Part shown: piece after piece, positions 35,186 through 44,642 of the stretch
Position numbering within the stretch: position 1 is the first letter of the stretch
Layout of the letters: the number at the start of each line of letters is the position of its first letter
NCBI GenBank assembly: GCA_037482215.1
Contig: CP148074.1
Span: 496,001 to 560,000 of the forward strand
Length of the DNA stretch: 64,000 nucleotides
Source: Pseudomonas mendocina
Lineage (GTDB): Bacteria; Pseudomonadota; Gammaproteobacteria; Pseudomonadales; Pseudomonadaceae
Direction of reading: 5' to 3'
The notes under the pieces: generated by a model
What the model was told of the DNA's origin: nothing
Database searches by the model: none
The model's input: only the letters and a program-made list of their open reading frames with translations
Translations under genes and position numbers: made by a program

Positions 35186-36544
35186 ATGAACCGAGTGCTG
35201 GGCTTTAAATTGGGGGCCATTGCCCTGTTGATTCTGTTGTTGCTGGTTCCCTTGATGATGATTGACGGGCTGGTGAGTGATCGTCAGTACCAGCGCGAAG
35301 AAGTACTGCGCGATATCGCCCGCAGTTCCAGCTTCAGCCAGAACATCACCGGGCCGATTCTGGTGGTGCCGTTTGTGAAGAAGAATCACAAGTGGAAAAC
35401 CGTCACAGCCACTGGAGAGCGCTACATGGAAGAGCAAACCTCTCAGGGGCGCTTGTACTTCCTGCCAGAGCGTCTTGCCGTGAAGGGTGATATTGGCACT
35501 GAAGAGCGGGCGCGGGGTATCTATAAAGCCCTGCTTTATCGCAGCAATAGTCAGATCAGCGGTTCGTTCAAACTTCCAGACAGAATGGGGCTGGGGGATG
35601 AACTGGGGATGTATGAGTTTGGTAAGCCTATCCTCGCGGTTGGCATCAGTGATGTGCGCGGCATCAGCAATGACCTGCAGCTGAACATTAATGGTAATAA
35701 GCTGAGCTTTGCTCCTGGCAGTGGTGAAAATCTGTTGGGGGAGGGCGTGCATGCAGAGCTGCCGCAGCTGGATAGCCAGGGCGGGCAGACTCTTGAGTTC
35801 GCTTTCAACCTTAAGTTGCAAGGCACCGAGAAACTCACCCTTACCCCTGTGGGACGCGATACTCAGGTTGAGCTGACCTCGACATGGCCGCACCCGAGTT
35901 TTACCGGCGATTACCTGCCGCATACACGAGAGATCAGTGCTGAGGGCTTCAAGGCGAATTGGCAGACCAGTTTCTTTGCCACCAACATGGAAGAGGTGCT
36001 TAATCAGTGCATTCGTCGTGGCGACTGCGAAACCCTCAGCAGCCGTAGCTTTGGCGTGAGCTTTGTTGATCCGGTCGACCAGTACTTGAAGACCGACCGG
36101 GCGATCAAATACGCGCTGCTGTTTATCGGCCTGACCTTCGCCATATTCTTTCTCTTTGAAGTGCTCAAACGCATGGCCGTACACCCGGTGCAATACGCAT
36201 TGGTAGGGATGTCACTGGCCATGTTCTACCTGCTGTTGCTGTCCCTTTCCGAGCACCTGAGTTTCGCCCTGGCCTATGCCGTTGCCGCCTCGTCTTGTGT
36301 GCTGTTGATTGGCTTCTACGTCAGCTTCGTGTTGCGCAGCGCGGCTCGTGGTGGCGCCTTTGCCGGGCTGCTGGCGCTGCTCTATGGCCTGCTCTTCGCC
36401 CTGCTTGGCGCGGAGGATTACGCCTTGCTGATGGGCTCGGTACTGGTCTTCGGTGTGCTCGCCGGGATCATGGTGCTGACGCGCAAACTCGACTGGTACA
36501 GCGTGGGCAAAACTGCGCAACCTACTTACCAACTCGATAACTGA
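35186..36544 (+). CDS. creD: Inner membrane protein CreD
   Basis: 452 residues. N-terminal membrane helix (GAIALLILLLLVPLMMI), a large periplasmic domain (about 35-305) and five or so helices in the C-terminal third (LLFIGLTFAIFFLFEVLKRM, then SLAMFYLLLLSLSEHLSFALAYAVAASS). That is the CreD family layout. ATG 35186 was selected because TTGGAG lies 9 bases upstream and the first helix follows at once. In Pseudomonas and Aeromonas CreD is induced through CreBC and affects envelope integrity and beta-lactamase expression. Confidence 0.9.
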   Translation: MNRVLGFKLGAIALLILLLLVPLMMIDGLVSDRQYQREEVLRDIARSSSFSQNITGPILVVPFVKKNHKWKTVTATGERYMEEQTSQGRLYFLPERLAVKGDIGTEERARGIYKALLYRSNSQISGSFKLPDRMGLGDELGMYEFGKPILAVGISDVRGISNDLQLNINGNKLSFAPGSGENLLGEGVHAELPQLDSQGGQTLEFAFNLKLQGTEKLTLTPVGRDTQVELTSTWPHPSFTGDYLPHTREISAEGFKANWQTSFFATNMEEVLNQCIRRGDCETLSSRSFGVSFVDPVDQYLKTDRAIKYALLFIGLTFAIFFLFEVLKRMAVHPVQYALVGMSLAMFYLLLLSLSEHLSFALAYAVAASSCVLLIGFYVSFVLRSAARGGAFAGLLALLYGLLFALLGAEDYALLMGSVLVFGVLAGIMVLTRKLDWYSVGKTAQPTYQLDN

Positions 36545-36588
36545 AGCAGGCACGGGCGCAGGCTAACCTGCGCCCACGGAGAACGATC

Positions 36589-36894
36589 ATGTTTGGCAAA
36601 TTGATGAGTTTTACCGGCTGCTTTGCCCTTGGTTTGGTGCTGTCCGTGATCCTTTTAGTGGCGCTGATGTTCTTTGGCCAGTTTGACCTGATCAAGCTGC
36701 TGCAACTCAGCGGCAAGCCGCTGGCTCAGATGGGGCTGATGTTTCTCCCAGACGTACTGTGGGACAGCCTTAGCGGGACCACGGGCGCTGCAGGTAATCC
36801 TAACGTGCAGTCATTTCTGAGCTTGTGTACGGCGTTGGGTCAGGTTGCTCTGCTGTTGGGCGCAGGTTTCTACCGCCTGTGGTATCGCTCATGA
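36589..36894 (+). CDS. Small membrane protein downstream of creD
   Basis: 101 residues with two hydrophobic helices (GCFALGLVLSVILLVALMFFG and ALGQVALLLGAGFYRLWY) and a short polar loop between. GGAG stands 8 bases before the ATG. It starts 44 bases after creD on the same strand, so the two are likely co-transcribed. I recognise no family. Confidence 0.7.
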   Translation: MFGKLMSFTGCFALGLVLSVILLVALMFFGQFDLIKLLQLSGKPLAQMGLMFLPDVLWDSLSGTTGAAGNPNVQSFLSLCTALGQVALLLGAGFYRLWYRS

Positions 36895-36925
36895 ATGTTC
36901 ATGTGGGATTGCGCGAAGAGCGCCG

Positions 36926-36949
36926 CGCCGGGCGTTTGTTGGCCCGGCG
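36926..36949. terminator. GC-rich hairpin between convergent genes
   Basis: CGCCGGGC (36926-36933) and GCCCGGCG (36942-36949) with an 8-base loop, placed between the small membrane protein and the GST gene stops (36894 and 36991). No T run. Confidence 0.6.
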
Positions 36950-36990
36950 TATAGCGCGCTTGTTTGGGACGATTCCAGCCGCCCAACGGC

Positions 36991-37614
36991 TCAAATCGGC
37001 GGCTGGGTCGCCAGCATCTCAGGGTGTTGGCTGAATTGGCTGTACCAGTCGGCCAGTTGCGGGAAGCGTTCACGCCAATTTAGGGTGGGCAGGCGCAGGT
37101 CGAGATAGCCGAGGGCGCAGCCCAAGCTGAGGGTGGCGATATTCACGGACTGGCTGAGGCCACTCGCAGCTTCTTGTTCAAATTGTTGCAGCGCACGTTC
37201 GATCTTGTTTTGTTGACTGTTTAGCCATTCAGGAGAACGCAACTCTTCGGGGCGCAGGAACGTCTCGTAGCGGATCAGAATCGCCGCATCGGCGATGGCG
37301 TCCGCCAGTGAGGCCAGTGTCAGTTGCTGCCAGCGTTGTGGACCACTGCGTGGGATCAGGGGTTGGCCGCTGTGCTGATGGTCAAAGTAATCAAGGATCA
37401 CCCGGCTGTCGTGCAACGTGCTGCCATCGGGCAGGCACAGGGCTGGAATCTTACCAGCAGGGTTTCTGCTGTTGACCCGCTGGCTGGGTGTGTTGGGCGT
37501 CAGTTGCACTTCCTCAACGTTGACCGAGTCCAGTTGTCCGGTATGGCGCAGCAGCACCAAGACCTTACGTACAAACGGTGATGCAGGTGCAAACAGCAAA
37601 GTAGGTTTGGTCAT
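36991..37614 (-). CDS. Glutathione S-transferase family protein
   Basis: 207 residues. An N-terminal thioredoxin-like GST domain (LLFAPASPFVRKVLVLL, NPAGKIPALCLPDGSTLHDSRVILDYF) is followed by an all-helical C-terminal domain (about 85-207). The active-site Ser/Pro stretch SPFVRKV resembles YibF-like GSTs. The start at 37614 (MTKPTLLFAP) fits the family; upstream in-frame residues from 37929 run through the actP gene end and terminator and are not plausible. Substrate unknown. Confidence 0.88.
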   Translation of the reverse strand: MTKPTLLFAPASPFVRKVLVLLRHTGQLDSVNVEEVQLTPNTPSQRVNSRNPAGKIPALCLPDGSTLHDSRVILDYFDHQHSGQPLIPRSGPQRWQQLTLASLADAIADAAILIRYETFLRPEELRSPEWLNSQQNKIERALQQFEQEAASGLSQSVNIATLSLGCALGYLDLRLPTLNWRERFPQLADWYSQFSQHPEMLATQPPI

Positions 37615-37675
37615 GACACAAGGCCTTAAGGTGGCGTGAGTGCTGAGCATAGTAGGCAGCATTGCTCGCGTTGGA

Positions 37676-37702
37676 AATAAAAAAGGCAGCCCGGAGGCTG
37701 CC
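37676..37702 (-). terminator. Rho-independent terminator of the actP operon
   Basis: On the minus strand GGCAGCC-TCCG-GGCTGCC (37702-37685) is followed by a run of T (37684-37676 region). It begins 22 bases after the actP stop codon. Confidence 0.9.
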
Positions 37703-37724
37703 TTCAATCTGCTTACACAGTGTC

Positions 37725-39383
37725 TTAGTGAGCGCTGGCAGCGCTGGCCCCCAGACCTGTTTGCGAACGGACGAACTGCGGTAGGAAGCGTGCACGTTCT
37801 TCGTTGGCAGCGTGGGACTTGTCGGTGATCGAGAAGAACCAGATACCGATAAAGGCCACGATCATTGAGAACAGTGCTGGGTATTCGTACGGGAAGATCG
37901 CTTCGGCGTTGCCCAGTACCTGAACCCATACGGTTGGGCCGAGGATCATCAGGGTGACCGCAGTGATCAGGCCCATCCAGCCGCCGATCATGGCGCCGCG
38001 GGTGCTGAGGTTTTTCCAGTACATGCTCAGAATCAGCACTGGGAAGTTGCAGCTCGCTGCGATGGAGAAGGCCAGGCCAACCATGAAGGCGATGTTCTGC
38101 TTCTCGAAGGCAATACCCAGCACGATGGCCAGAATGCCCAGCGCCACAGTGGTGATCTTGGAAACGCGCAGCTCGTCTTTCTCGTTAGCTTTGCCCTTCT
38201 TGAACACGCTGGCGTACAGGTCGTGGGATACCGCTGAAGCACCGGCCAGGGTCAGGCCAGCGACTACCGCGAGAATGGTGGCAAAGGCTACGGCCGAGAT
38301 AAAGCCGAGGAACCAGCTGCCGCCAACGGCATTGGCCAGGTGAACCGCAGCCATGTTGTTACCACCGATCAGGCCGCCCGCTGCATCACGGAAGTCTGGG
38401 TTGGTGCCCACCAGCAGAATCGCGCCGAAGCCGATGATGAAGGTGAGGATGTAGAAGTAGCCAATAAAGCCGGTTGCGTAGAACACCGATTTACGTGCTT
38501 CTTTAGCGTCGGATACGGTGAAGAAGCGCATCAGGATGTGTGGCAGGCCAGCTGTACCGAACATCAGCGCCAAGCCCAGAGAGATGGCAGACAGCGGGTC
38601 TTTAACCAGACCGCCAGGGCTCATGATGGCTTCGCCTTTCGGATGCACAGCAATGGCTTCGCTGAACAGTTTGGCGAAGTTGAAGTCGACGTGTTTCATC
38701 ACCATCAGGGCCATGAACGAGGCTCCGGAGAGCAGCAATACAGCCTTGATGATCTGTACCCAGGTGGTGGCCAGCATGCCGCCGAACAGCACGTAGAGCA
38801 CCATCAGGATGCCGACCAGCACCACGGCGACGTGGTATTGCAGGCCGAATAGCAGCTCGATGAGCTTACCGGCGCCGACCATTTGTGCGATCAGGTAGAA
38901 GGCCACAACCACCAGCGAGCCGCTGGCGGACAGGGTGCGAATTTGCTTCTGGCCAAGGCGGTAGGAGGCCACGTCGGCAAAGGTGTATTTGCCCAGGTTA
39001 CGCAGACGCTCAGCGATCAGGAACAGGATCACCGGCCAGCCAACGAGGAAGCCGATCGAGTAGATCAGGCCGTCGTAGCCGGAGGTGAACACCAGTGCGG
39101 AAATCCCCAGGAAGGAGGCTGCCGACATGTAGTCACCGGCAATTGCCAGACCATTCTGGAAACCGGTGATGCTGCCACCTGCGGTATAAAAATCCGAGGT
39201 GGATGTGTTGCGCTTAGACGCCCAGTAGGTGATGTACAGGGTCGCGCCGACGAAGGCGATAAACATGATGATGGCGGAGGTATTCAGCGGCTGGCGCTGA
39301 ACATCGCCTTCCAGTGCGCCTGCGGCCCAGAGTGCAGGTGCCAGGGCCATCAGGCCTACGGCGGTGAGGATGCGGGTGATCAT
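37725..39383 (-). CDS. actP: Cation/acetate symporter ActP
   Basis: 552 residues, sodium:solute symporter family with about 13 membrane helices after an N-terminal signal-like segment ([20 protein letters not shown]). It imports acetate and similar short carboxylates. Typical marks are [19 protein letters not shown] and [18 protein letters not shown] 39383 overlaps the stop of the DUF485 gene by 4 bases (ATGA). No acetyl-CoA synthetase gene is in the window. Confidence 0.93.
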   Translation of the reverse strand: MITRILTAVGLMALAPALWAAGALEGDVQRQPLNTSAIIMFIAFVGATLYITYWASKRNTSTSDFYTAGGSITGFQNGLAIAGDYMSAASFLGISALVFTSGYDGLIYSIGFLVGWPVILFLIAERLRNLGKYTFADVASYRLGQKQIRTLSASGSLVVVAFYLIAQMVGAGKLIELLFGLQYHVAVVLVGILMVLYVLFGGMLATTWVQIIKAVLLLSGASFMALMVMKHVDFNFAKLFSEAIAVHPKGEAIMSPGGLVKDPLSAISLGLALMFGTAGLPHILMRFFTVSDAKEARKSVFYATGFIGYFYILTFIIGFGAILLVGTNPDFRDAAGGLIGGNNMAAVHLANAVGGSWFLGFISAVAFATILAVVAGLTLAGASAVSHDLYASVFKKGKANEKDELRVSKITTVALGILAIVLGIAFEKQNIAFMVGLAFSIAASCNFPVLILSMYWKNLSTRGAMIGGWMGLITAVTLMILGPTVWVQVLGNAEAIFPYEYPALFSMIVAFIGIWFFSITDKSHAANEERARFLPQFVRSQTGLGASAASAH

Positions 39384-39691
39384 TTCTGCACCTCGTCGAG
39401 GATTGCCTGGTTGAGGGTGTCGAACTCGCCGTTGGCGCGGTGCACATAGATGCCGGTCAGCACAAATGCGGCCAGAATCAGGCCTACGCCGATTGGGATA
39501 CCCCACGTGACGGACGAGCCTTCGCTCAGCGGTGTGCCGAGCAGTTGTGGCTCGAAAGCGATCAGCAGAATGAAGGCCACATAGAGGCCGAGCATGATGG
39601 CGGAGAGGGTCCAGGCGAACCGGTCGCGGGTAGCGACCAGTTCTTTAAAGCGCGGATTGGCTTGAATCCGTGCGTAGCTGTCGTCGTGCAT
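39380..39691 (-). CDS. yjcH: DUF485 (YjcH-type) membrane protein
   Basis: 103 residues with two membrane helices ([18 protein letters not shown] and [20 protein letters not shown]). The N-terminus [19 protein letters not shown] is characteristic. It is the usual first gene of the actP operon and translationally coupled to it. Thought to assist the symporter, but its molecular role is not known. Confidence 0.9.
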   Translation of the reverse strand: MHDDSYARIQANPRFKELVATRDRFAWTLSAIMLGLYVAFILLIAFEPQLLGTPLSEGSSVTWGIPIGVGLILAAFVLTGIYVHRANGEFDTLNQAILDEVQK

Positions 39692-39846
39692 TATTGTTGT
39701 CCTCGACGGTGGTTGGTGAGCTAACTCTAGGCTTGCTCCGTCGAAGTGACAGGCGACATTAGTCGTAGATCAGGGGCGTTCTAGACGAAGGTCGTAGACG
39801 CCGAATTCATTGGCTTTGCGGTTTTTTCAGGCGTGTTTAGAGACGC

Positions 39847-40011
39847 TCAGCGTCGCAGTAATGGGAACACGCCGAGTGCGGCTGGGATACCCAGGCCCAG
39901 CCAGGCGACGGCATCCCACCAACCCTCCCCGAGTAGGGCGCTGAGCAATCCGGCAGCACTGAGGATGCTGATCATGAGCGGCAGAGCAAAGGTCGACTGG
40001 CGCCACGTCAT
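39847..40011 (-). CDS. Small membrane protein coupled to the PepSY gene
   Basis: 54 residues (MTWRQSTFALPLMISILS ...) with one or two hydrophobic helices, too short for a standard gene caller cut-off. Its ATG overlaps the stop of the PepSY protein by 4 bases (ATGA, 40008-40011), strong support for translation. Similar tiny membrane proteins follow PepSY iron-reductase genes in Pseudomonas siderophore loci. It probably works with the PepSY protein. Confidence 0.7.
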   Translation of the reverse strand: MTWRQSTFALPLMISILSAAGLLSALLGEGWWDAVAWLGLGIPAALGVFPLLRR

Positions 40012-41138
40012 TGTGCTGCCTCCATGCGGGGTTGGCGTCGGTTGCTGGCGCGTTGGCGTACCCACCACAGGTACAGGCCACTGCCGAGTACGATGATGGT
40101 CAGTACATCCAATACGGCCCAGAGAATCTGCATTGGCCTGCCACCGTAATCGCCAAAGTGCAGTGGCTGCGACATCGACAACGCGTCCATGTACCAAGGG
40201 CGTTGGCCAATGGCGGTGACCTCCAGGGTTTTGGCGTCGATCAACACCGGGGTCCACAGGTGAGCCGTCAGGTGTGTGCTGCCTTTCATAAAGACGCTGT
40301 AGTGATGCTCACTGGAGAAGCGTGTGCCGGGGAAGGCGATAAAGTCTGGCTGCATACCCGGTGCCGCCTTGGCGGCAATCAGCAGTACGTCATTGACCGG
40401 TGCCCGTTCGGTGAGTGGCGGTGCGTTGCGGTACGGCTCGACCATGGCGGCCAGGGATTCATTGCGCCAGGCGCTGATGACTAAGTCGGCGCAGGCGCTG
40501 ATTACGCCGGTAACGCCGACCACCAGCGCCCACGTCAGGGTGACGATGCCGATCAGGTTGTGCAGGTCCAACCAGCGGGTGCGGGGCGATTTGTCGTGGC
40601 GAACTTCGGCGAATTTCAGGCGGCGCATAAAGGGCGCGTAGAGCACTACGCCGGAGATGATGGCCACGACAAACAGCACGCCCATAAAGGCTAGAAGCAG
40701 TTTGCCCGGCAGCTCCGCGAACATATCCACATGCAGGCGCAGGATGAACATCAGCACGCCACCGTTAGCCGCAGGCATGGCCACGGCTTCACCGCTGCGG
40801 GCGTCGAGCATGAAGGTGTGCGATGAGTTGGGCTCGTTGCCAGCAGTGGCCGCGGTAATGGCGATGACGCCGTTGCGTTCGTCTTCGTCGTAACCGAAGT
40901 ACTGCACCACCTCGCCGGGGCGATGACGCTCGGCGGCTTCAACCAACTGTTGCAGGCTTAAGTGCGGCGTATCGGCAGGCATGTCGCGCAGCTCGGGCGC
41001 TTCGCCCAGCAGATGTTCCAGCTCGTGGTGGAAGATCAGCGGCAAACCGGTCAGGGCCAGCATCAGCAGGAACAGGGTGCAGATCAGGCTGCTCCATGTG
41101 TGGATGAAGGACCAGCGGCGGATGGTTGTGCTTTTCAT
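40008..41138 (-). CDS. PepSY-associated membrane protein, probable siderophore-iron reductase
   Basis: 376 residues, PepSY_TM family with four or five membrane helices (LICTLFLLMLALTGLPLIF, FMGVLFVVAIISGVVLYAPF, LIGIVTLTWALVVGVTGVISA, LDVLTIIVLGSGLYLWWV). Conserved histidines near the membrane face (HTW, HHELEHLL, RLHVDMF, DLHNLIG) could bind haem. FoxB- and PiuB-like members reduce iron in imported hydroxamate siderophores. ATG 41138 is the family start. It lies 48 bases after the TonB receptor stop on the same strand, across a hairpin (41157-41179). Confidence 0.85.
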   Translation of the reverse strand: MKSTTIRRWSFIHTWSSLICTLFLLMLALTGLPLIFHHELEHLLGEAPELRDMPADTPHLSLQQLVEAAERHRPGEVVQYFGYDEDERNGVIAITAATAGNEPNSSHTFMLDARSGEAVAMPAANGGVLMFILRLHVDMFAELPGKLLLAFMGVLFVVAIISGVVLYAPFMRRLKFAEVRHDKSPRTRWLDLHNLIGIVTLTWALVVGVTGVISACADLVISAWRNESLAAMVEPYRNAPPLTERAPVNDVLLIAAKAAPGMQPDFIAFPGTRFSSEHHYSVFMKGSTHLTAHLWTPVLIDAKTLEVTAIGQRPWYMDALSMSQPLHFGDYGGRPMQILWAVLDVLTIIVLGSGLYLWWVRQRASNRRQPRMEAAQ

Positions 41139-41156
41139 AGATGGCTCAATGGCGTC

Positions 41157-41179
41157 AGGCCGTACGCAAGGCACGGCCT
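41157..41179 (-). other. Hairpin between receptor and PepSY genes
   Basis: AGGCCGT (41157-41163) pairs with ACGGCCT (41173-41179). It starts 7 bases after the receptor stop on the transcribed strand and has no T run. It may set the ratio of receptor to reductase mRNA instead of ending transcription. Confidence 0.4.
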
Positions 41180-41186
41180 AACTGGG

Positions 41187-43598
41187 TTACCACTTGTAGT
41201 TGACGCTGGCGACTACGTTGCGCTCATCACCGTAGTAGCAGTAGAAACCGTCACAGGTGGACAGGTAGTCCTTGTTGAAGATGTTCTTCGCATCCACGGC
41301 AACGCTGGCACCTTTGAGCGAGCTGTTGAGGCGGCCCAGATCGTAATGCACTGAGGCGTCATAGACGGTGTAGGAGCCGGTATAGCCCCAGTCGGAGTTA
41401 ACCGCATCGCCATACGAGTCGCCGACATAGCGCACGCCGGCAGCGATGCCGAAGCCATCAAGGGCGCCGTCATGCCAGGTGTAGTCGGCCCAGAGCGTGG
41501 CCTGATTGCGCGGCATTTGCACCATACGGTTGCCTTTCTCGCCGGGGTTGCCCTTAACGATTTCGCTGTCGGTGTAGCTGTAAGAGCCGATCAGTTTGAG
41601 GTTCTGTGTAACCTCAGCATTAGCCTCTAACTCAAGCCCTTTGACGCGGACTTCACCGACCTGACGGGTGATGTTGTTTTCAGTGACTGACATGTTTTCC
41701 TGAGTCAGATCAAACACTGCTGCACTGAACAGCATGTTGCTGCCCGGCGGTTGGTATTTGATCCCCAGCTCCACCTGCTGGCCTTCGGTCGGTTTCATCG
41801 CTTCGGTGCTGCTGACCAGGTTGCCCATGACCGGCTGGAAGGATTCAGCGTAGGAAAGGTAGGGCGTGATGCCGTTGTCAAACACGTAGCTCAGCGCTGC
41901 GTTACCGGTGAGTTTTCGGTTGCGGTCAGTATTAGTGGCGTCGCCAGCGTTGTGGAACGTGGTGGCGGTGTGTACCCAATCCTGACGACCGCCCAGGGTT
42001 AGGCGCCAGTTATTCAGAGCCAGTTGGTCCTGGATATACAGGCCGGTCTGCTGGATCTTCTGTTGGTAGTCGTACATGGTGAAGTACTGAACATTGGAGA
42101 AGTCCTGACCGTAGCTGGGATTATGGATATTGCTGGGCGGCACGCCCGTAGAGCCCCACAACCAGCTGGAGTTGTCAGTACTGCGTTGGTGATCAAGCCC
42201 CAGCAGCAGGGTATGGCTGATCGCGCCGGTGTCGAAGTCCGCTTGGAAGTTGTTATCCAGCGCGAATTGGCTGATGTCTTCGTTGACGACGCTTGCACTG
42301 CGTTGGACGGTACCATCGGGGCTGACGGATTCGTCCGGGCCGTTTGGCCAGAACTGCCCACCAGCGGTAATGCCATTGAAGCCCAGGTCATTTTTCACGT
42401 AGCGGAAATTCTGGCGGAACTGCCAGATGTCGTTGATCCGGGTGTCGAACGCATAGCCCAGTGAGTAGTACCTGCGGTCGTAGAACTCCCAGTCCGGATC
42501 ACCCAGGTTTTTGTGGTGCGAAATTTTGCCCGCTTCACTGCGCAGCTTGGTGCCTTGCAGCGGCAGGAATTGCCCGGTGATGCCGGTGTCATCACGGGTG
42601 TACTGCGAGAGGAAGGTCAGGTGGGTGTCGTCGTTGATATTCCAGGTCAGGCTCGGTGCGATGTTGTAGCGCTTATCTTCGATGTGATCGACCGGGGTAT
42701 CACTGTCGCGAACGGTGCCGCTGACACGGTAAAGCAGGCGTGCGTCGTCATCGACTTTGCCGGTGCTGTCGAAATTGATTTGGCGGTGATTATTGGTACC
42801 GGCCTGCACCTCGACCTCATGGCTGCTGGCTTCCTGCGGACGGCGGCTGACCATGTCCAGCAAGCCGCCCGGAGGGGTTTGGCCATAGACTGAAGAGGCT
42901 GGGCCACGCAGCACGTTGATGCGCTCCAAGTTCCACGGCTCGATTTTCGGCGTGGCGTAGGTTCCGCGTGGCAGGGCCAGACCGTCGAGAAACTGGGTGG
43001 GAACAAAGCCGCGTACCAGCAACCAGTCATTGCGGGAGTCGGCGCCATAGCCGCTGCTTTGAACGCCAGCGGTGTAGCGCAATGCATCGTTCAGGCTGAG
43101 GACGTTGCGGTCTTCCATTTGCTGGCGAGTGACCACGCTGATTGAGCGCGGCGCCTCGGCCAGCGCTGTGTCGGTTTTGCTCCCTGCTGCGGTGCGCTGA
43201 GCTAAATAGCCCCTTGTTTCTCCCCAGGCGTCCTCCACGTTCTGGCTGCCGGAGATAAACACTTCCGGCACGGCCAGGGCTGCGCTGTCAGGCTGGGGCT
43301 CAAGGCTGTAGCCGCCACTGCCATTGGCTTTCAGTTGCAGACCGCTGCCGCTCAACGCCTGTTGCAGGGCGCTTAGGGCATCGTAGTCACCCTGTACAGG
43401 AGCCGATAGCTTGCCGGCGGTGAGACTCGGATCAATGCTCAGGACAATCCCCGCCTCACTGGCGATTTGCGTCAGCGTGCTGCTCAGTGGGGCTGAGGGC
43501 AGTGTGTACGGCTCAGCCAGGACTGTGCCAGTTAGGCTGGCAAGGCTGATGGCGGCTGCAAGCAGTGCAGGGCGGAACAGGGGCAGGGAACGGGTCAT
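41187..43598 (-). CDS. TonB-dependent siderophore receptor with signalling domain (FoxA/FiuA type)
   Basis: 803 residues. Signal peptide (about 1-29), an STN signalling domain (about 35-90, LPSAPLSSTLTQIASEAGIVL), a plug domain (SISVVTRQQMEDRN, LRGPASSVYGQTPPGGLLDM) and a 22-strand barrel ending in aromatic W (VVASVNYKW). The STN domain and the adjacent fecI/fecR-type genes mark a transducer that signals ligand uptake to the anti-sigma factor. The C-terminus (CDGFYCYYGDERN) is like hydroxamate receptors such as FoxA and FiuA, and the sigma/anti-sigma/receptor/PepSY order matches the fox locus. The ligand is inferred only. AGGAGA lies 8 bases upstream of the ATG. Confidence 0.88.
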   Translation of the reverse strand: MTRSLPLFRPALLAAAISLASLTGTVLAEPYTLPSAPLSSTLTQIASEAGIVLSIDPSLTAGKLSAPVQGDYDALSALQQALSGSGLQLKANGSGGYSLEPQPDSAALAVPEVFISGSQNVEDAWGETRGYLAQRTAAGSKTDTALAEAPRSISVVTRQQMEDRNVLSLNDALRYTAGVQSSGYGADSRNDWLLVRGFVPTQFLDGLALPRGTYATPKIEPWNLERINVLRGPASSVYGQTPPGGLLDMVSRRPQEASSHEVEVQAGTNNHRQINFDSTGKVDDDARLLYRVSGTVRDSDTPVDHIEDKRYNIAPSLTWNINDDTHLTFLSQYTRDDTGITGQFLPLQGTKLRSEAGKISHHKNLGDPDWEFYDRRYYSLGYAFDTRINDIWQFRQNFRYVKNDLGFNGITAGGQFWPNGPDESVSPDGTVQRSASVVNEDISQFALDNNFQADFDTGAISHTLLLGLDHQRSTDNSSWLWGSTGVPPSNIHNPSYGQDFSNVQYFTMYDYQQKIQQTGLYIQDQLALNNWRLTLGGRQDWVHTATTFHNAGDATNTDRNRKLTGNAALSYVFDNGITPYLSYAESFQPVMGNLVSSTEAMKPTEGQQVELGIKYQPPGSNMLFSAAVFDLTQENMSVTENNITRQVGEVRVKGLELEANAEVTQNLKLIGSYSYTDSEIVKGNPGEKGNRMVQMPRNQATLWADYTWHDGALDGFGIAAGVRYVGDSYGDAVNSDWGYTGSYTVYDASVHYDLGRLNSSLKGASVAVDAKNIFNKDYLSTCDGFYCYYGDERNVVASVNYKW

Positions 43599-43685
43599 TA
43601 GGAAATTCTCCTGTACGGGAATGCATCTCATTGACCTTTTGCCGAAGCAGAATTCAAAAGTGTCAGGGCTAAACGAAATTTATTT

Positions 43686-44642
43686 TCATTTGCCCTTTTC
43701 AGCAGGGACCACCTTCGTCCACCAGCTGCCGATTTTCTCGATCTTCACCGGAAGGCTGGGGGGGAGTGCAGCCAGCGCCATGTCGCTGTCTTGCAGGGGG
43801 AAGCTGCCACTGATGCGCAAATCCGCCAGGCGCGAGTCGACCCCTAAATAGCCGGTGCGGTACTCAGCAAGGGCGTCGAGTAAGTCCGCCAGGCGCATGT
43901 TGTCGGCCACCAGCATGCCGTGTCTCCATGCGGCAGCACCTGCGGGCGCAGGCTGGATGTCACCTAGCTGCTGGCGCTGCATCAAGACTTGCTCACCTTG
44001 CTTGATCACGCGCTCGCGGCTGACTTCTGCGGGCGTGGCTGCGACAGCTGACTGGATGACCGTGAGTCGCGTCGCGTCACCTTCGCGCCGTACCAGAAAG
44101 CGTGTCCCGAGGGCGCGCAAGCTGCCGTGGGCCGTCTCGACAATAAATGGACGGGTGTCGTCGTGACCCGTCTGGATGAAGATCTCACCGTTGCGCAGGT
44201 AGAGGCGGCGTTGATGGGCATCGTAATGGATGTCCATGGCGCTGCCGCTGTTCAGGCGCACTCGGGTGTGGTCGCTGAGTTGGATTTCGCGTTGCTCGCC
44301 ATAGTCGGTGCGTTCATCGGCCAGGTAATCGCTGAGTGGCCGGTATTCTTGGAGCAGCCCGAGGCCAAGTCCAGCCGCAATAAACAAGCCTAGCGCGGCT
44401 CCGGGCAAGCGCCGTTGGGGTTTGTTTGCGCGGTATAACAAGGCGTGTCGTGCAGGCGTACTGGCTGCCGAGGCGAGGCGCACGTCGAGTCCGTTGAGTT
44501 GCTGCCAGACTTTGCTGTGGTCCGGATGCGCGGCCAGCCACAGGGAAAACTGATGACGTTGCTCATCCGTTGCCAGGCCTGAGTCCAGGCACAGCTGCCA
44601 CTCAATGGCAGCGTCCAGCACCTTTGCCGGTACCGCAGTCAT
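43686..44642 (-). CDS. fecR: FecR-family anti-sigma factor
   Basis: 318 residues. A cytoplasmic N-terminal DUF4880/FecR_N segment with paired Trp positions (AIEWQLCLDSG, FSLWLAAHPDHSKVWQQL), one membrane helix (AALGLFIAAGLGLGLLQE, about 80-97) and a periplasmic FecR domain (IQLSDHTRVRLNSGSAMDI, RALGTRFLV). It holds the sigma factor until the receptor signals. ATG 44642 overlaps the sigma-factor stop by 4 bases. The symbol is generic for the family. Confidence 0.88.
   Translation of the reverse strand: MTAVPAKVLDAAIEWQLCLDSGLATDEQRHQFSLWLAAHPDHSKVWQQLNGLDVRLASAASTPARHALLYRANKPQRRLPGAALGLFIAAGLGLGLLQEYRPLSDYLADERTDYGEQREIQLSDHTRVRLNSGSAMDIHYDAHQRRLYLRNGEIFIQTGHDDTRPFIVETAHGSLRALGTRFLVRREGDATRLTVIQSAVAATPAEVSRERVIKQGEQVLMQRQQLGDIQPAPAGAAAWRHGMLVADNMRLADLLDALAEYRTGYLGVDSRLADLRISGSFPLQDSDMALAALPPSLPVKIEKIGSWWTKVVPAEKGK

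Noticed and set aside
36892..37034. Short basic frame overlapping the end of the GST gene
   Set aside because: No ribosome binding site, runs through a terminator-like hairpin and overlaps a real gene.
43619..43634. Second Fur box upstream of the receptor gene (GAATGCATCTCATT)
   Set aside because: Only a partial match; the receptor is expected to be driven by the ECF sigma factor, so it was not listed as a feature.
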